Of a stretch of 64,000 nucleotides of DNA, positions 54,414 through 63,925 are shown one piece after another. The notes under the pieces were generated by a model. It was not told where the DNA came from and did not search any database. It saw nothing but the letters and a program-made list of their open reading frames with translations. Numbering within the stretch: position 1 is the stretch's first letter; the number at the start of each line of letters is the position of its first letter. Source of the DNA: Alphaproteobacteria bacterium (lineage in GTDB: Bacteria > Pseudomonadota > Alphaproteobacteria > Rickettsiales > UBA8987); NCBI GenBank assembly GCA_030429625.1, contig JAUIFA010000001.1:364713-428712 (forward strand). The letters are read 5' to 3'. The translations under genes were made by a program, and so were the position numbers.

Positions 54414-57353
54414 GTGGCAAAAACTAAGAAACGCAATATAGGCAAAATTCTTGCAGATACAAGGATATTTTTTTATAGCTTGCTATGGTTAATGTTTCTT
54501 CTTGTCACTGGAACCATTGCGCAGAAATACATTGGGCTGTATCAGGCACAGCACAAATATTTTTCTTCTTTTATTTTATGGTTTGGGTTTTTGCCATTAC
54601 CCGGTGGGTATATTACTATGGGGCTGATAACCACCAACCTGTCATGTAAATTATTTTTCTCCAGCCAGTGGAAAAAATCACATATTGGGATCATCATTAC
54701 ACATATCGGTGCGTTGCTACTGCTTTTGGGAGGCTTTATCACCGCCATCACCAGCAGTGAGGGCAATATGGTGATTGTGGAAGGGGGAAGCGCAGATTTT
54801 ATATCGGATTACTATGTGCATGAGCTGATTGTTGTTGATAGGCAAAGCAATGAGGAAGTTCTGCATGTTGAAGATGGGGAACTGGGGCAGGGCAAGAGCT
54901 TCCAGCTTGGCAAGAGTGATGTGTCCTTTGTACTAAAGAAATATTATAGAAACAGCGCCATTGTTAAAGACGAAGAGGGTAAGAATATCTTGAAAGAAGT
55001 ACCCGCAGGATTAGAGGAAGAGTCCAACAGTGCAGGCACGGTTATTGCGTTCTCAAACAGTCTTGGAGAATTAATTTTACATGATAACCTAACCGATTTT
55101 GTTGATGCTAATATTTTAGGAAAAGACTATGGGTTTTCTTTGCGCCATAAGCAGACAAAATTGCCTTTTAGCATAGAGTTACTCGATTTTGAGAAAGACG
55201 TGTATCCTGGAACAAATACTCCAAGGAGCTACAGTTCGGATGTAAAACTGACACACGGTGATTCGGTCTGGGAAAGTACCATCTCCATGAACCAGCCTCT
55301 TCGATATAAAGGCTATACCTTCTATCAATCGTCCTTTATGCAGTGGGGGATGGGGCAGGAGGCAACGGTGCTTGCGGTGGTAAAGAATGCGGGCAGAATG
55401 TTCCCTTATATTTCAAGCATTGTGATGTGTGTTGGGCTTTTGATTCATCTAATGATTAAAATCCCAAAATTGTTCAAGAACAAATCCGCTGCGATCCTTC
55501 TTGCTGCAACGCTGTTTTCATCGTCCCCCGCCTTGGCAACATATCAGGATATGGACTACAGTGAATTTGCAAAAATACCTATTTTGCATGAGGGAAGGGT
55601 GAAGCCACTTGACACATTCGCACGGGTGAATCTTCAGCTTTTTTCTGGCAAAACGAGCTTGCGTGATATGAGTGCAATACAATGGCTGGCTGCGGTTGTC
55701 TTTGACAGCGATATGGCCAATGAGATTGCCATCTTTAAAATTCACAATCCAGATGTGCAAAGCTTTTTTGGGCTGGAGAAAAAAGAGAAAAACTTATATT
55801 CGTACCGTGAAATATTGCGTCCGGTGATGATGCGTTTTAAAGAATTAAAGTCGATATACGACATGGAAAAGAGTCAGCGTTCTCTGGCTCAAGAACAAGC
55901 ACTAGATTTGTACATAGAGTTTAATAACTACATGCAGATTATGCACTCACTTTCCCTTGTTTTACCGGACTTTATCTTATTTTCCAAAGACGCTGCAGAC
56001 AAGATGGATATGAAAACCAACGTCAAATTTTCTTATCTGGATATTGTTAAGCACATGGAAATGCTAGGCAGCAAACTGCAGGCCATTGCGAAGAAGAAAG
56101 ATGTTGCTCTTACTGATTTGTCGGAGGAAGAGCAGCAATATTTGACATTGATGTATCAAATGAAGCTCTTTGATGACGATAGAAGAACCACGATATTAAG
56201 AATTATTCCTCCTCAGTGGGAGCAAGATTCGGATGAGTGGTTTTCTCCGTGGCAAACGCTTGAAGAAGGGCACGGTTCACCAACAAGTGCTGCGTATATG
56301 GAGCAGTGGAAAGAACTGGCCAGCGCATACCGCGTGGGCGATGTTCAAAAATGGAATGAAGTTTCGAGTAACATTCTGGTCAATGCCAATAATATGGCAG
56401 GCGGCTATGTGGATGTGGAAAGAATTGGACTTGAGATTATTTACAACAAGGCGGATTTCTTCTTTTACAGCAACATACTCTATGTGGCTACGTTTCTAAT
56501 TATTATGCTCTATGCGCTATGGAACAGGCGTTATTTATACCGTCTGGCGTATTTGCTATTTTCAGCTGGATTTGTTGTGCACCTTACCGGACTGATTATC
56601 CGGATGATCATTATGTCCCGTCCGCCGGTTTCCACCTTATACGAATCCATTATTTTTGTAGGTTTAGTGGTGGTGATATTATCACTGATTTTTGAAACAA
56701 AACGTAGAAATGTTATTGGGATGCTTGTGGGGGCGTTTGTAGGCTCTGTGCTGCATTTTCTTTCCTATGGTTATGCCGATGATGGGGATACTATGGGGAT
56801 GTTACAGGCGGTGTTGGATACAAATTTCTGGTTGGCTACCCACGTGGTGACCATTACTATAGGCTATGGCTGCTGTCTGATGGCTGGCACTTTGGGGCAT
56901 ATTTATATATTCATGCGCCTGTTTTTTAAAAAACATAGCTACCATCTTAAAACATTAAGCAAAAATATGTTTGGTGTGGCACTTGTTGCACTTTTTTTCA
57001 CCACATTAGGTACCATCCTCGGCGGCATTTGGGCGGATCAATCGTGGGGACGTTTTTGGGGGTGGGATCCTAAAGAAAACGGAGCCATGCTCATTGCGTT
57101 ATGGTTGATGTGGGTAGTCCATGGCAGGCATGCAGACATTATCAAACAAGATGGCTTTGCCATTGCTATGGTGGTAACAAATATTGTGGTAGCTTTAGCG
57201 TGGTTTGGAGTAAATTTACTTAATGTTGGTCTGCATTCTTATGGTTTTACTGAGAAGATAGCTTCAAATTTAGCCATATTTTGTGGGGTTGAAATTTTTA
57301 TAGCAAGTTTGCCTTATTTGATAGGTTTAAATAAAAAGAGAAAATCATCATGA
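54414..57353 (+). CDS. Fused cytochrome c synthase CcsBA (ResB-CcsA), System II
   Basis: A 979-residue membrane protein. The first third is ResB-like (three membrane helices within 1-105, a periplasmic domain, another helix near 325-345). A long periplasmic part follows (about 370-680), and the last third is CcsA-like, with the heme-handling Trp-rich motif WGRFWGWDPKENGAML and His in VVHLTGL and THVVTITIGY. It attaches heme to c-type cytochromes. The fused form is best known from epsilonproteobacteria and Bacteroidetes; alphaproteobacteria usually use the Ccm system. The start is GTG. The stop overlaps the next gene by four bases. Confidence 0.9.
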   Translation: MAKTKKRNIGKILADTRIFFYSLLWLMFLLVTGTIAQKYIGLYQAQHKYFSSFILWFGFLPLPGGYITMGLITTNLSCKLFFSSQWKKSHIGIIITHIGALLLLLGGFITAITSSEGNMVIVEGGSADFISDYYVHELIVVDRQSNEEVLHVEDGELGQGKSFQLGKSDVSFVLKKYYRNSAIVKDEEGKNILKEVPAGLEEESNSAGTVIAFSNSLGELILHDNLTDFVDANILGKDYGFSLRHKQTKLPFSIELLDFEKDVYPGTNTPRSYSSDVKLTHGDSVWESTISMNQPLRYKGYTFYQSSFMQWGMGQEATVLAVVKNAGRMFPYISSIVMCVGLLIHLMIKIPKLFKNKSAAILLAATLFSSSPALATYQDMDYSEFAKIPILHEGRVKPLDTFARVNLQLFSGKTSLRDMSAIQWLAAVVFDSDMANEIAIFKIHNPDVQSFFGLEKKEKNLYSYREILRPVMMRFKELKSIYDMEKSQRSLAQEQALDLYIEFNNYMQIMHSLSLVLPDFILFSKDAADKMDMKTNVKFSYLDIVKHMEMLGSKLQAIAKKKDVALTDLSEEEQQYLTLMYQMKLFDDDRRTTILRIIPPQWEQDSDEWFSPWQTLEEGHGSPTSAAYMEQWKELASAYRVGDVQKWNEVSSNILVNANNMAGGYVDVERIGLEIIYNKADFFFYSNILYVATFLIIMLYALWNRRYLYRLAYLLFSAGFVVHLTGLIIRMIIMSRPPVSTLYESIIFVGLVVVILSLIFETKRRNVIGMLVGAFVGSVLHFLSYGYADDGDTMGMLQAVLDTNFWLATHVVTITIGYGCCLMAGTLGHIYIFMRLFFKKHSYHLKTLSKNMFGVALVALFFTTLGTILGGIWADQSWGRFWGWDPKENGAMLIALWLMWVVHGRHADIIKQDGFAIAMVVTNIVVALAWFGVNLLNVGLHSYGFTEKIASNLAIFCGVEIFIASLPYLIGLNKKRKSS

Positions 57354-57937
57354 AAAACAACACGATCATTGTCATTTTGGTTATACTTACTCTTTCGGCA
57401 CTCATTATGATGTACGATACAATTTCTGTATCTATCACGCCGATGAAAAAGAATGATGCAGAAGAAAATACTAAATTTATTAGCTCAAATTTAAATGAGA
57501 AAGTTCCTGATTTTACATTTAAAAATCTTGATGGGAAGGGTTTCTCGATTGAGGATTTTCGAGGAAAAGTCGTGATGCTAAATTTTTGGGCATCTTGGTG
57601 TTTGCCATGCAAAAAAGAGTTTCCCTCCATGTTGCGTCTTATGAAATATTTTGATGGTGAGGTGGTGTTTGTTGCGGTATCAACGGATATGAAATTATCC
57701 TCCATTCAATATTTCTTAAAATCATTTGAGACGGAGTTTTCTTCTGAGATAAATAGCCAAAATCTTCATGTTGTGTGGGATGAAAAGCATGATATATCAC
57801 AAGATTTATTCCACGTTTTGCGGATGCCTGAGACAATAATTATTGATCGTCAGGGCAATATGGTACGCAAAGTGGTGGGTGATATTCATTGGGACAGTGA
57901 AAAAACGCTTAACTATTTCAGAAAGTTGCTGAGATAA
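57350..57937 (+). CDS. Membrane-anchored thioredoxin-like protein (ResA/TlpA type)
   Basis: A 195-residue protein with an N-terminal anchor (about 5-22) and a thioredoxin fold facing the periplasm. The active site is WASWCLPCKKE with Cys84 and Cys87, and the cis-Pro lies in MPETIIID. It probably reduces the heme-binding Cys pair of apocytochrome c for CcsBA. It overlaps ccsBA by ATGA, which indicates coupling. Confidence 0.92.
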   Translation: MKNNTIIVILVILTLSALIMMYDTISVSITPMKKNDAEENTKFISSNLNEKVPDFTFKNLDGKGFSIEDFRGKVVMLNFWASWCLPCKKEFPSMLRLMKYFDGEVVFVAVSTDMKLSSIQYFLKSFETEFSSEINSQNLHVVWDEKHDISQDLFHVLRMPETIIIDRQGNMVRKVVGDIHWDSEKTLNYFRKLLR

Positions 57938-57963
57938 AATTATTATTGTAGGGCTTTTGCCTC

Positions 57964-57991
57964 TCGACATTTGGGTTTTTATTAGTATAAA
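57964..57991 (+). promoter_or_regulatory. Possible promoter of the CAU tRNA
   Basis: TCGACA at 57964-57969, 16 bases, TATAAA at 57986-57991, about 31 bases before the tRNA. The spacing is slightly short and the first hexamer differs from consensus by one base. Confidence 0.4.
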
Positions 57992-58022
57992 GGTTTTCTC
58001 GAATATTCAATTTCCTGTTTTT

Positions 58023-58098
58023 GGGGGGTTAGCTCAGTGGTTAGAGCAGGACGCTCATAACGTCTTGGTCGGGGGTTCAAGTCCCTCACCCCCTACCA
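58023..58098 (+). tRNA. tRNA with CAT anticodon, probably tRNA-Ile2 (lysidine type)
   Basis: A 76-base cloverleaf with anticodon CAT at 58056-58058 and encoded CCA. The acceptor GGGGGGT/ACCCCCT starts with a G-U pair. D arm and variable region (TTAGCTCAGTGGTTAGAGCAG and CTTGGTC) resemble E. coli tRNA-Ile2(CAU), whose C34 becomes lysidine, more than elongator tRNA-Met. Elongator Met remains possible. Confidence 0.85.
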
Positions 58099-58173
58099 TT
58101 CCTTTACATTAATAGGTTGTTTATTCCAGGCTCTGGGGTATTCTTATACGTAAAACTATTTTAGAGAAGGGTA

Positions 58174-58938
58174 ATGGCGCGTAAAATTACAATATGTATA
58201 GTGATTCTATCTGCCGTCATCCTTATTAAGTTTGATGTTGTCCAAGAATATCAGAAATACACAAACTCTAAGCCAACTATTAATGTTTTATTTATTGGCA
58301 ATAGTTATACTTATTACAACGACATGCCAAAGATGTTGGAAAATATTACCTTGGCACACCCGTCTGCAACCCATGCAATACATGCAGAAAAGGTGACTAT
58401 GGGAGGTGCTGACTTTAAGCAGCATTGGCAAGATAAACGTGCTGCGGCAAAAATTATGGATAGGGCATGGGATTATGTCGTTCTACAAGATCAAAGCACC
58501 ACGATGCTATATAAAAATGCGGCTCGAGAGTCCTATTTTTATGCGCAGCAATTTAACGATCTCATAAAAAAGTCTGGCGCTAAGACGATTTTATATGCGA
58601 CCTGGCCACGCAAACCAGGCCATGAGATATACAAGCATTTCCCAAAAGGATATGGCTATATGAAAGAAATTATCAATAGTTATTATTACACTATGGCAAA
58701 GAATTTGGGGGCGGGGATAGTCTATACCAGCGATATTTGGGATGCTGCCCGCCAGCAGCATGTGACAGTTTATCATAGCGACGGAAGTCATCCTTCGATC
58801 TATGGTAGTTATTTTATCGCCCTTAAATTCTTCCATCACTTTTTCCCTAATGCAAAGATAGAAGCAGAAACAATATATCTTCCTCAAGGGGTGGAGAGAC
58901 AAAAGCTGGAGCTGGTATTAAGCGCTATGCAGCAGTAG
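58174..58938 (+). CDS. Membrane-anchored SGNH hydrolase-like protein
   Basis: A 254-residue protein. One N-terminal membrane anchor (about 4-20) leads to an SGNH/GDSL-like fold: the nucleophile Ser44 in LFIGNSYTYYND and the Asp-x-x-His pair in HSDGSHPSIYG near 203-206. The combination resembles DUF4886-type proteins. Esterase or glycan-acyl hydrolase activity in the periplasm is plausible; the substrate is unknown. Confidence 0.75.
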   Translation: MARKITICIVILSAVILIKFDVVQEYQKYTNSKPTINVLFIGNSYTYYNDMPKMLENITLAHPSATHAIHAEKVTMGGADFKQHWQDKRAAAKIMDRAWDYVVLQDQSTTMLYKNAARESYFYAQQFNDLIKKSGAKTILYATWPRKPGHEIYKHFPKGYGYMKEIINSYYYTMAKNLGAGIVYTSDIWDAARQQHVTVYHSDGSHPSIYGSYFIALKFFHHFFPNAKIEAETIYLPQGVERQKLELVLSAMQQ

Positions 58939-59023
58939 TGGTGTGTTAGTGTACTATCATACTATTTGTATTGCTCCAAAATTTACGTTATAATGCCTTT
59001 ATAATAAGCATGGGGTGAAGTGT

Positions 59024-59473
59024 ATGGCAGGGGTCAAAAAGAATAAAAAAAATAAGCGTAGATATGTTCGGATTAATCTTCCGGCATTGGTAGAGATTAA
59101 CAAGATATTTTATGATACTATTGATTGGTCAGAGGGCGGAATTTCAGTCGCTTGGGACGGGATGGGATATCTCAAAGACGAAATCAAGGTGCATAATCTT
59201 TATAGCGGAAGGCTGATTTTTTCCTTTGGTGAGTTTGATCTGGGGCTGCCTGCTGAGCTTGAAGCTCTCTACATTGATGTGGACCATGATAAGGTTGGTT
59301 TTGAATTTGTGAAGATGAGCAAAACCCGCAAAGCCATTATGAAAAAGCTGGTGGAATCAGCGGAGGCTGGAAGGCTGGTCGACATTGATGAAATGTTTGA
59401 TATCATTGAAAGCAGTCAGTCAAATTCAGTTCTTGATGCTAAGATTGTGGTCAAAGGCAAAAAGAAAAAATAG
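59024..59473 (+). CDS. PilZ-domain protein (c-di-GMP effector candidate)
   Basis: A 149-residue protein. The c-di-GMP binding elements are both visible: RRYVR at 12-16 and DWSEGG at about 37-42 (family RxxxR and D/NxSxxG). The rest is a beta barrel plus a helical tail. It probably responds to c-di-GMP; the target is unknown. ATG at 59024 follows GTGAAG; other in-frame starts are close by. It converges on manC with one base between. Confidence 0.8.
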   Translation: MAGVKKNKKNKRRYVRINLPALVEINKIFYDTIDWSEGGISVAWDGMGYLKDEIKVHNLYSGRLIFSFGEFDLGLPAELEALYIDVDHDKVGFEFVKMSKTRKAIMKKLVESAEAGRLVDIDEMFDIIESSQSNSVLDAKIVVKGKKKK

Positions 59474-59474
59474 A

Positions 59475-60914
59475 TTATGCGATTCTTTTATTCTCGGCTC
59501 TGCCATAATGATCTTCAAATCTAACGATGTCATCTTCTTCGAGATATTCACCGGACTGGATCTCTATGATTTCAAGCGGGTGGTCATAGCGGTTCTCGAT
59601 TCTGTGAACCATGCCCGCTGGGATGTAAATGGACTGATTTTGGTAGACAATTTTGTCCATAGTATCGTAGCGGACATAGGCAGTGCCGCTAACCACAACC
59701 CAATGTTCGGCACGGTGATGGTGTTTTTGTAATGAAAGTTTGGAGTGAGGGTTAACGCTAATGCGCTTCACTTTATGATTTTTACCCACATCCACACAGT
59801 CATAATGCCCCCAAGGGCGATAGGTCTGGCGATAATTCGTTACTAACTCCGGGCATGTATCCATGATGGAGTCCACCAGTTTCTTCACGTCTTGCGGCTT
59901 GTTCTTGTCGGCAATAAGGACACAGTCTTTGGTGGAAATGATAATAAGATCTTCCACTCCAATGGCTGCCACAGGAGGGCCATCCTTACTTGAAACATAA
60001 CAGTCTTTTGTTTCTAGCAGAAAATTCTGCCCGTCAGTCACGTTATGGTTGGTGTCTTTAGGTTTTATTCTCCACAAAGATTCCCATGATCCGGCATCGT
60101 CCCACCCGAAATCGGCTTTAATAACTGCCGCTTTGGTGGTTTGTTCCATCAGGGCATAATCAACAGAGAGTGATGTGAGGTTAAAGAAGGCTTCCTTATT
60201 TAGACGTACAAAATCTCCATCTTTGGTGGATTTCTTAACGGCCATACGGGTATTTCTAACAATTTCTGGCTCATAGAGATTAAGCTCTTGAAGGTATAAA
60301 TCGGTGGGAAATAAAAAGATGCCGCTGTTCCAACCATATTGACCGGAATGTATATAGCTTTGAGCTAGCTCTATGCTTGGCTTTTCAACAAATTCTGCTA
60401 CGTCATAACCATCTTCGCTAAGATTTTTGCCGTATTTGATGTAGCCAAAACCGGTTTCGGCACGGGTAGGGTTGATCCCAAAGGTTACCAGCTTGTTACT
60501 TTGGGCAAGTACATAGGCTTTTTCTACCGATTGCATAAAGGCATCTTGGTCAGCAATGATATGATCCGAAGGCAAAACCAGCATATAGGATTCATCACCA
60601 TGTTTTTCTTTTATGTGATGTGCTGCAGCCGCCAAAGCAGGCGCGGTGTTCCTTCCGTATGGCTCGAGGAGGATGTCAATAGTATGTTCCGAATTTGGTA
60701 TCAATTGTTCGGCCACAATAAAACGATGTTCTTCGTTGCAAATGACAATCGGATCAAGAAAAATATTTTTATCATCAATACGGGAGAAGGTCTCTTGGAT
60801 CATGGTTTTGTCGTCGTTTCCAAGATTAATAAATTGTTTGGGGAAGTTTTTACGCGATAGAGGCCACAAGCGGCTCCCCATGCCACCTGATAATACCACA
60901 GGTACGATTTGCAT
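59475..60914 (-). CDS. manC: Mannose-1-phosphate guanylyltransferase / mannose-6-phosphate isomerase
   Basis: Bifunctional enzyme that makes GDP-mannose. The 479-residue protein begins MQIVPVVLSGGMGSRLWPLSR, the GTP-binding signature, with FVEKP in the sugar-binding region. The C-terminal cupin carries QKHHHRAEHW for the isomerase. The ATG at 60914 is used; a TTG seven codons upstream is less likely. It diverges from the phosphomannomutase gene, which supplies its substrate. Confidence 0.93.
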   Translation of the reverse strand: MQIVPVVLSGGMGSRLWPLSRKNFPKQFINLGNDDKTMIQETFSRIDDKNIFLDPIVICNEEHRFIVAEQLIPNSEHTIDILLEPYGRNTAPALAAAAHHIKEKHGDESYMLVLPSDHIIADQDAFMQSVEKAYVLAQSNKLVTFGINPTRAETGFGYIKYGKNLSEDGYDVAEFVEKPSIELAQSYIHSGQYGWNSGIFLFPTDLYLQELNLYEPEIVRNTRMAVKKSTKDGDFVRLNKEAFFNLTSLSVDYALMEQTTKAAVIKADFGWDDAGSWESLWRIKPKDTNHNVTDGQNFLLETKDCYVSSKDGPPVAAIGVEDLIIISTKDCVLIADKNKPQDVKKLVDSIMDTCPELVTNYRQTYRPWGHYDCVDVGKNHKVKRISVNPHSKLSLQKHHHRAEHWVVVSGTAYVRYDTMDKIVYQNQSIYIPAGMVHRIENRYDHPLEIIEIQSGEYLEEDDIVRFEDHYGRAENKRIA

Positions 60915-61090
60915 TTTATCTCTCACATAAAACAACTTGTGGATTCAACCTATCGATATTTCATTCAACATACAATAGCAGAATGCAACTTTTACGAATT
61001 ATTTTTTGCAAAACACACAATGTGACCTACGTATAATTGACCTGATGGATATTTTGCTCTAAAAGATTGTAAACTTACATATTGATAAAG

Positions 61091-62515
61091 ATGAAACACA
61101 TGACGCACACTGCAAAAGCACAATCTGGCTATCATTTTAACCCTTCCATATTACGTGCCTATGATATACGCGGTGTTGTGGGGGAAACCCTTTCAGTGCA
61201 AGACGCTCTGTATATTGGAAAGGCCTTTGCCACCACCGTCATCCGCAGAACACAGAACAACGCTCCGGTCATTGCCATTGCGTATGATGGGCGTGACAGT
61301 TCTCCTGAACTTAAGAATGCTCTGATTGAAGGGATTTGTAGCACAGGTGCTAACGTCAAAGAATTTGGCTGTGGGCCAACGCCCATGCTCTATTTTGCAG
61401 TCAATCACCTTGGTCTTGATGGTGGAATTATGGTCACTGGGTCACATAATCCGCCTTCGCATAACGGGTTTAAAATGATGATTGGCAAAAAATCATTCTT
61501 TGGTGATGATATTTTATCCTTGGGGGATCTGACGGCAAATAATGATTTTATTCTTGGACAGGGGAACGCACAAGAGCAGAGTATCTTTGATGATTATATT
61601 AAAGTCTTATTAGGTGGATTTGTTTCTGATGGTGCTAAAGAATTAAAAGTTGCTTGGGATCCAGGTAACGGTTCGGCAGGTGAGGCGGTAGCTGAGTTAG
61701 TAAAGTCATTGCCGGGAGAACATATTGTTATAAACAGTACGATTGATAGCACTTTTCCGGCGCATCATCCAGATCCTACTGTGGAAGAGAATCTTCAACA
61801 ACTTATTGGCTTGGTAAAAGAGAATGGCTGCGATCTTGGGGTTGCCTTTGATGGGGACGGAGATCGTATCGGTGCGGTCGACAGTACAGGCAGAATTATC
61901 TGGGGAGACCAGTTGATGGTGATTTACGCGCGGGATGTATTAAAAAATCACCCCGGCGCTACAATCATTGCTGACGTAAAAGCCAGTCAGATTTTGTTTG
62001 ACGATATCAGAGCTCATGGTGGCAATGCGATTATGTGGAAGACCGGACATTCTCTAATCAAAAGCAAAATGGCGGAAGAAAAAGCAAAAATCGCCGGTGA
62101 AATGAGTGGGCATATTTTCTTTGCGGATAAATATTTTGGTTTTGATGATGGCATTTATGCTGCGGTGCGGTTGATAGACGTGGTCGCACATGGCGATGAA
62201 CCTTTGTCTCAAACCATTGCCGATTTACCGGAAATTTTTAATACGCCTGAAATCAGGGTGCATGCGGCGGATGATCGTAAATTTACCATTATCAAAGAAA
62301 TTGAATCACGTTTGGCGCAGGCTGGCCTTGAGGTCAACGATGTGGATGGGGTGCGGGTGAACAATGAGCATGGTTGGTGGCTTGCTCGCGCGTCAAATAC
62401 TCAGCCAGCCATTGTGGTGCGTTGTGAGGCACAAAGTCAATCTTCTCTTGATATGTTACGCCAGCAAGTGATAGAACAGCTTGAGGCCAGTGGCGTGGAC
62501 ACTGTAGATATTTAA
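61091..62515 (+). CDS. Phosphomannomutase / phosphoglucomutase
   Basis: Interconverts hexose 6- and 1-phosphates for GDP-mannose and UDP-glucose. The protein has about 474 residues; the exact start among several close ATG is uncertain (61091 or 61100). The phosphoserine loop TGSHNPPSHNG lies near 116, the metal loop is AFDGDGDR, and the sugar-binding loop is GEMSGH. It pairs with manC in surface polysaccharide synthesis. Confidence 0.93.
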   Translation: MKHMTHTAKAQSGYHFNPSILRAYDIRGVVGETLSVQDALYIGKAFATTVIRRTQNNAPVIAIAYDGRDSSPELKNALIEGICSTGANVKEFGCGPTPMLYFAVNHLGLDGGIMVTGSHNPPSHNGFKMMIGKKSFFGDDILSLGDLTANNDFILGQGNAQEQSIFDDYIKVLLGGFVSDGAKELKVAWDPGNGSAGEAVAELVKSLPGEHIVINSTIDSTFPAHHPDPTVEENLQQLIGLVKENGCDLGVAFDGDGDRIGAVDSTGRIIWGDQLMVIYARDVLKNHPGATIIADVKASQILFDDIRAHGGNAIMWKTGHSLIKSKMAEEKAKIAGEMSGHIFFADKYFGFDDGIYAAVRLIDVVAHGDEPLSQTIADLPEIFNTPEIRVHAADDRKFTIIKEIESRLAQAGLEVNDVDGVRVNNEHGWWLARASNTQPAIVVRCEAQSQSSLDMLRQQVIEQLEASGVDTVDI

Positions 62516-62538
62516 AAAGATAAGGTAGGGATGTTATT

Positions 62539-62985
62539 ATGACAAATCAGGTTTCAGAGAGTAAATTTGCTGCGTGGCGTGGGGCAGTGGCGCTGGCTTA
62601 TATCGACCATACGCTTTCAGAGGCAGAAAAGCAAAAACTGCATCAGTATTTTTCTAAGCAGCCATTTTCGGATGTACAAAAGTCTCAATTGGATAAAGAC
62701 ATTGATCAGGGGGTGGATCTGGATACGGTTTTTCCTAAAATTACAGACAAGCGTGACAGAGCTACACTCATTAATATCAGTCGTGTGCTTGCCTATGCGG
62801 ATGGTGTGTTTTGTGAAAAAGAACAGGAAGCCTTTGAACATATGATGTCACGTCATATGCCAACGGTTGACATTGATGCCGCGCGTAAAGAAGCAGATTT
62901 CATTACCAAAGAAATAAACGATAAATATAAAATGGGGCCAGTGGAAGCGGTTCTCGATTATGTTGCAGAATTCTTCATGGATTAA
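62539..62985 (+). CDS. TerB-like helical protein
   Basis: A 148-residue, all-helical protein with the TerB-type pattern (AYIDHTLSEAEKQKL and AYADGVFCEKEQEAF: two acidic metal-binding-like stretches). Similar domains occur in tellurite-resistance and stress proteins. AGGTAGGG precedes the ATG. It lies between the mutase and the sulfotransferase and may belong to the same transcript. Confidence 0.65.
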   Translation: MTNQVSESKFAAWRGAVALAYIDHTLSEAEKQKLHQYFSKQPFSDVQKSQLDKDIDQGVDLDTVFPKITDKRDRATLINISRVLAYADGVFCEKEQEAFEHMMSRHMPTVDIDAARKEADFITKEINDKYKMGPVEAVLDYVAEFFMD

Positions 62986-62997
62986 TCAGTAGTCATC

Positions 62998-63864
62998 ATG
63001 ACCACAGTTGAAGATCTTCTTTCTCATTTTAGAGACAAATACAGCCATATCAATCCTATTATGATTACTGCGCCCACCCAGCGTTGTGGTACAACTCTCC
63101 TACAGAGAGCTATAAATTCTGGTGGTGAAGCAGTGATTTATGGTGAAAATTTTATGCTGCTTGAAATGATGGCGTATAATTTGGGGACTTCCATTTACGA
63201 TCTTGAAAATAAAACAACCATTTGTCGGTCAACATCAGAAGCCTTCTGGGGTGGAAAAAAGAATGTGGATGCAACAGCTTTGTTCCCTGATTTTGAAGAA
63301 TATATTAATGTCCTATTTGATTCTTATTTTGCAATCTTTGAACAATATGATTCTTATACAAAAAGTAATGGGGTACAAAATTGGGGTTTTAAACATCAGC
63401 CACGAGATATAAATGGATTCATAAATACTCTTATCTTTTTACCAAACGTGCGGATAGTTTTTGTTTACAGAGACTTAATTGCGGTGGCAAAATCTATGCG
63501 GGCACGTTGGCCGGAAACCATGGACAGTGACGACAAGCTTATTGCTTTTGGACATCGATGGGCACAAAATACCGCAAAAATCATCAAATCCAAGAAACAG
63601 AAAATGATCTTAAAATATGAGAATCTTATTGAAAATCCTGAGGAATTTATTCCAGAAATTGAAGAATTTATTGGTATGAAAGTGGATAAAAATGAGTTTA
63701 CAAATAAGGTCAATTCGCACTTCATTGGAAAAGACATTGAAAAACAATCGGTAAATGAGGCAAAAACTTCTGGAAACTATATAAAGCCTGCCCAAATCAG
63801 TGATGTTGAGAGGGATTTACTTCTGACCCATGCTAATGATATATATAAACAATTGGGTTATTAA
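62998..63864 (+). CDS. Sulfotransferase family protein
   Basis: A 288-residue protein. The PAPS-binding loop is PTQRCGTTLLQRAINSG near 26-42, and the second site is IVFVYRDLIAVAKSMRARWP. No TPR is present. It starts 12 bases after the TerB-like gene. With the GDP-mannose genes nearby, a sulfated surface glycan is a reasonable guess. The substrate is unknown. Confidence 0.8.
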   Translation: MTTVEDLLSHFRDKYSHINPIMITAPTQRCGTTLLQRAINSGGEAVIYGENFMLLEMMAYNLGTSIYDLENKTTICRSTSEAFWGGKKNVDATALFPDFEEYINVLFDSYFAIFEQYDSYTKSNGVQNWGFKHQPRDINGFINTLIFLPNVRIVFVYRDLIAVAKSMRARWPETMDSDDKLIAFGHRWAQNTAKIIKSKKQKMILKYENLIENPEEFIPEIEEFIGMKVDKNEFTNKVNSHFIGKDIEKQSVNEAKTSGNYIKPAQISDVERDLLLTHANDIYKQLGY

Positions 63865-63896
63865 AAAATAAAATAATAACGAAAGCAAAATAGCTA

Positions 63897-63925
63897 TTGA
63901 CTGTGTTGGATCGAGGCATTATAAA
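63897..63925 (+). promoter_or_regulatory. Strong sigma-70 type promoter reading out of the window
   Basis: TTGACT (63897-63902), exactly 17 bases, TATAAA (63920-63925). The architecture equals that before rpmH. The gene it serves lies beyond base 64000. Confidence 0.6.
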
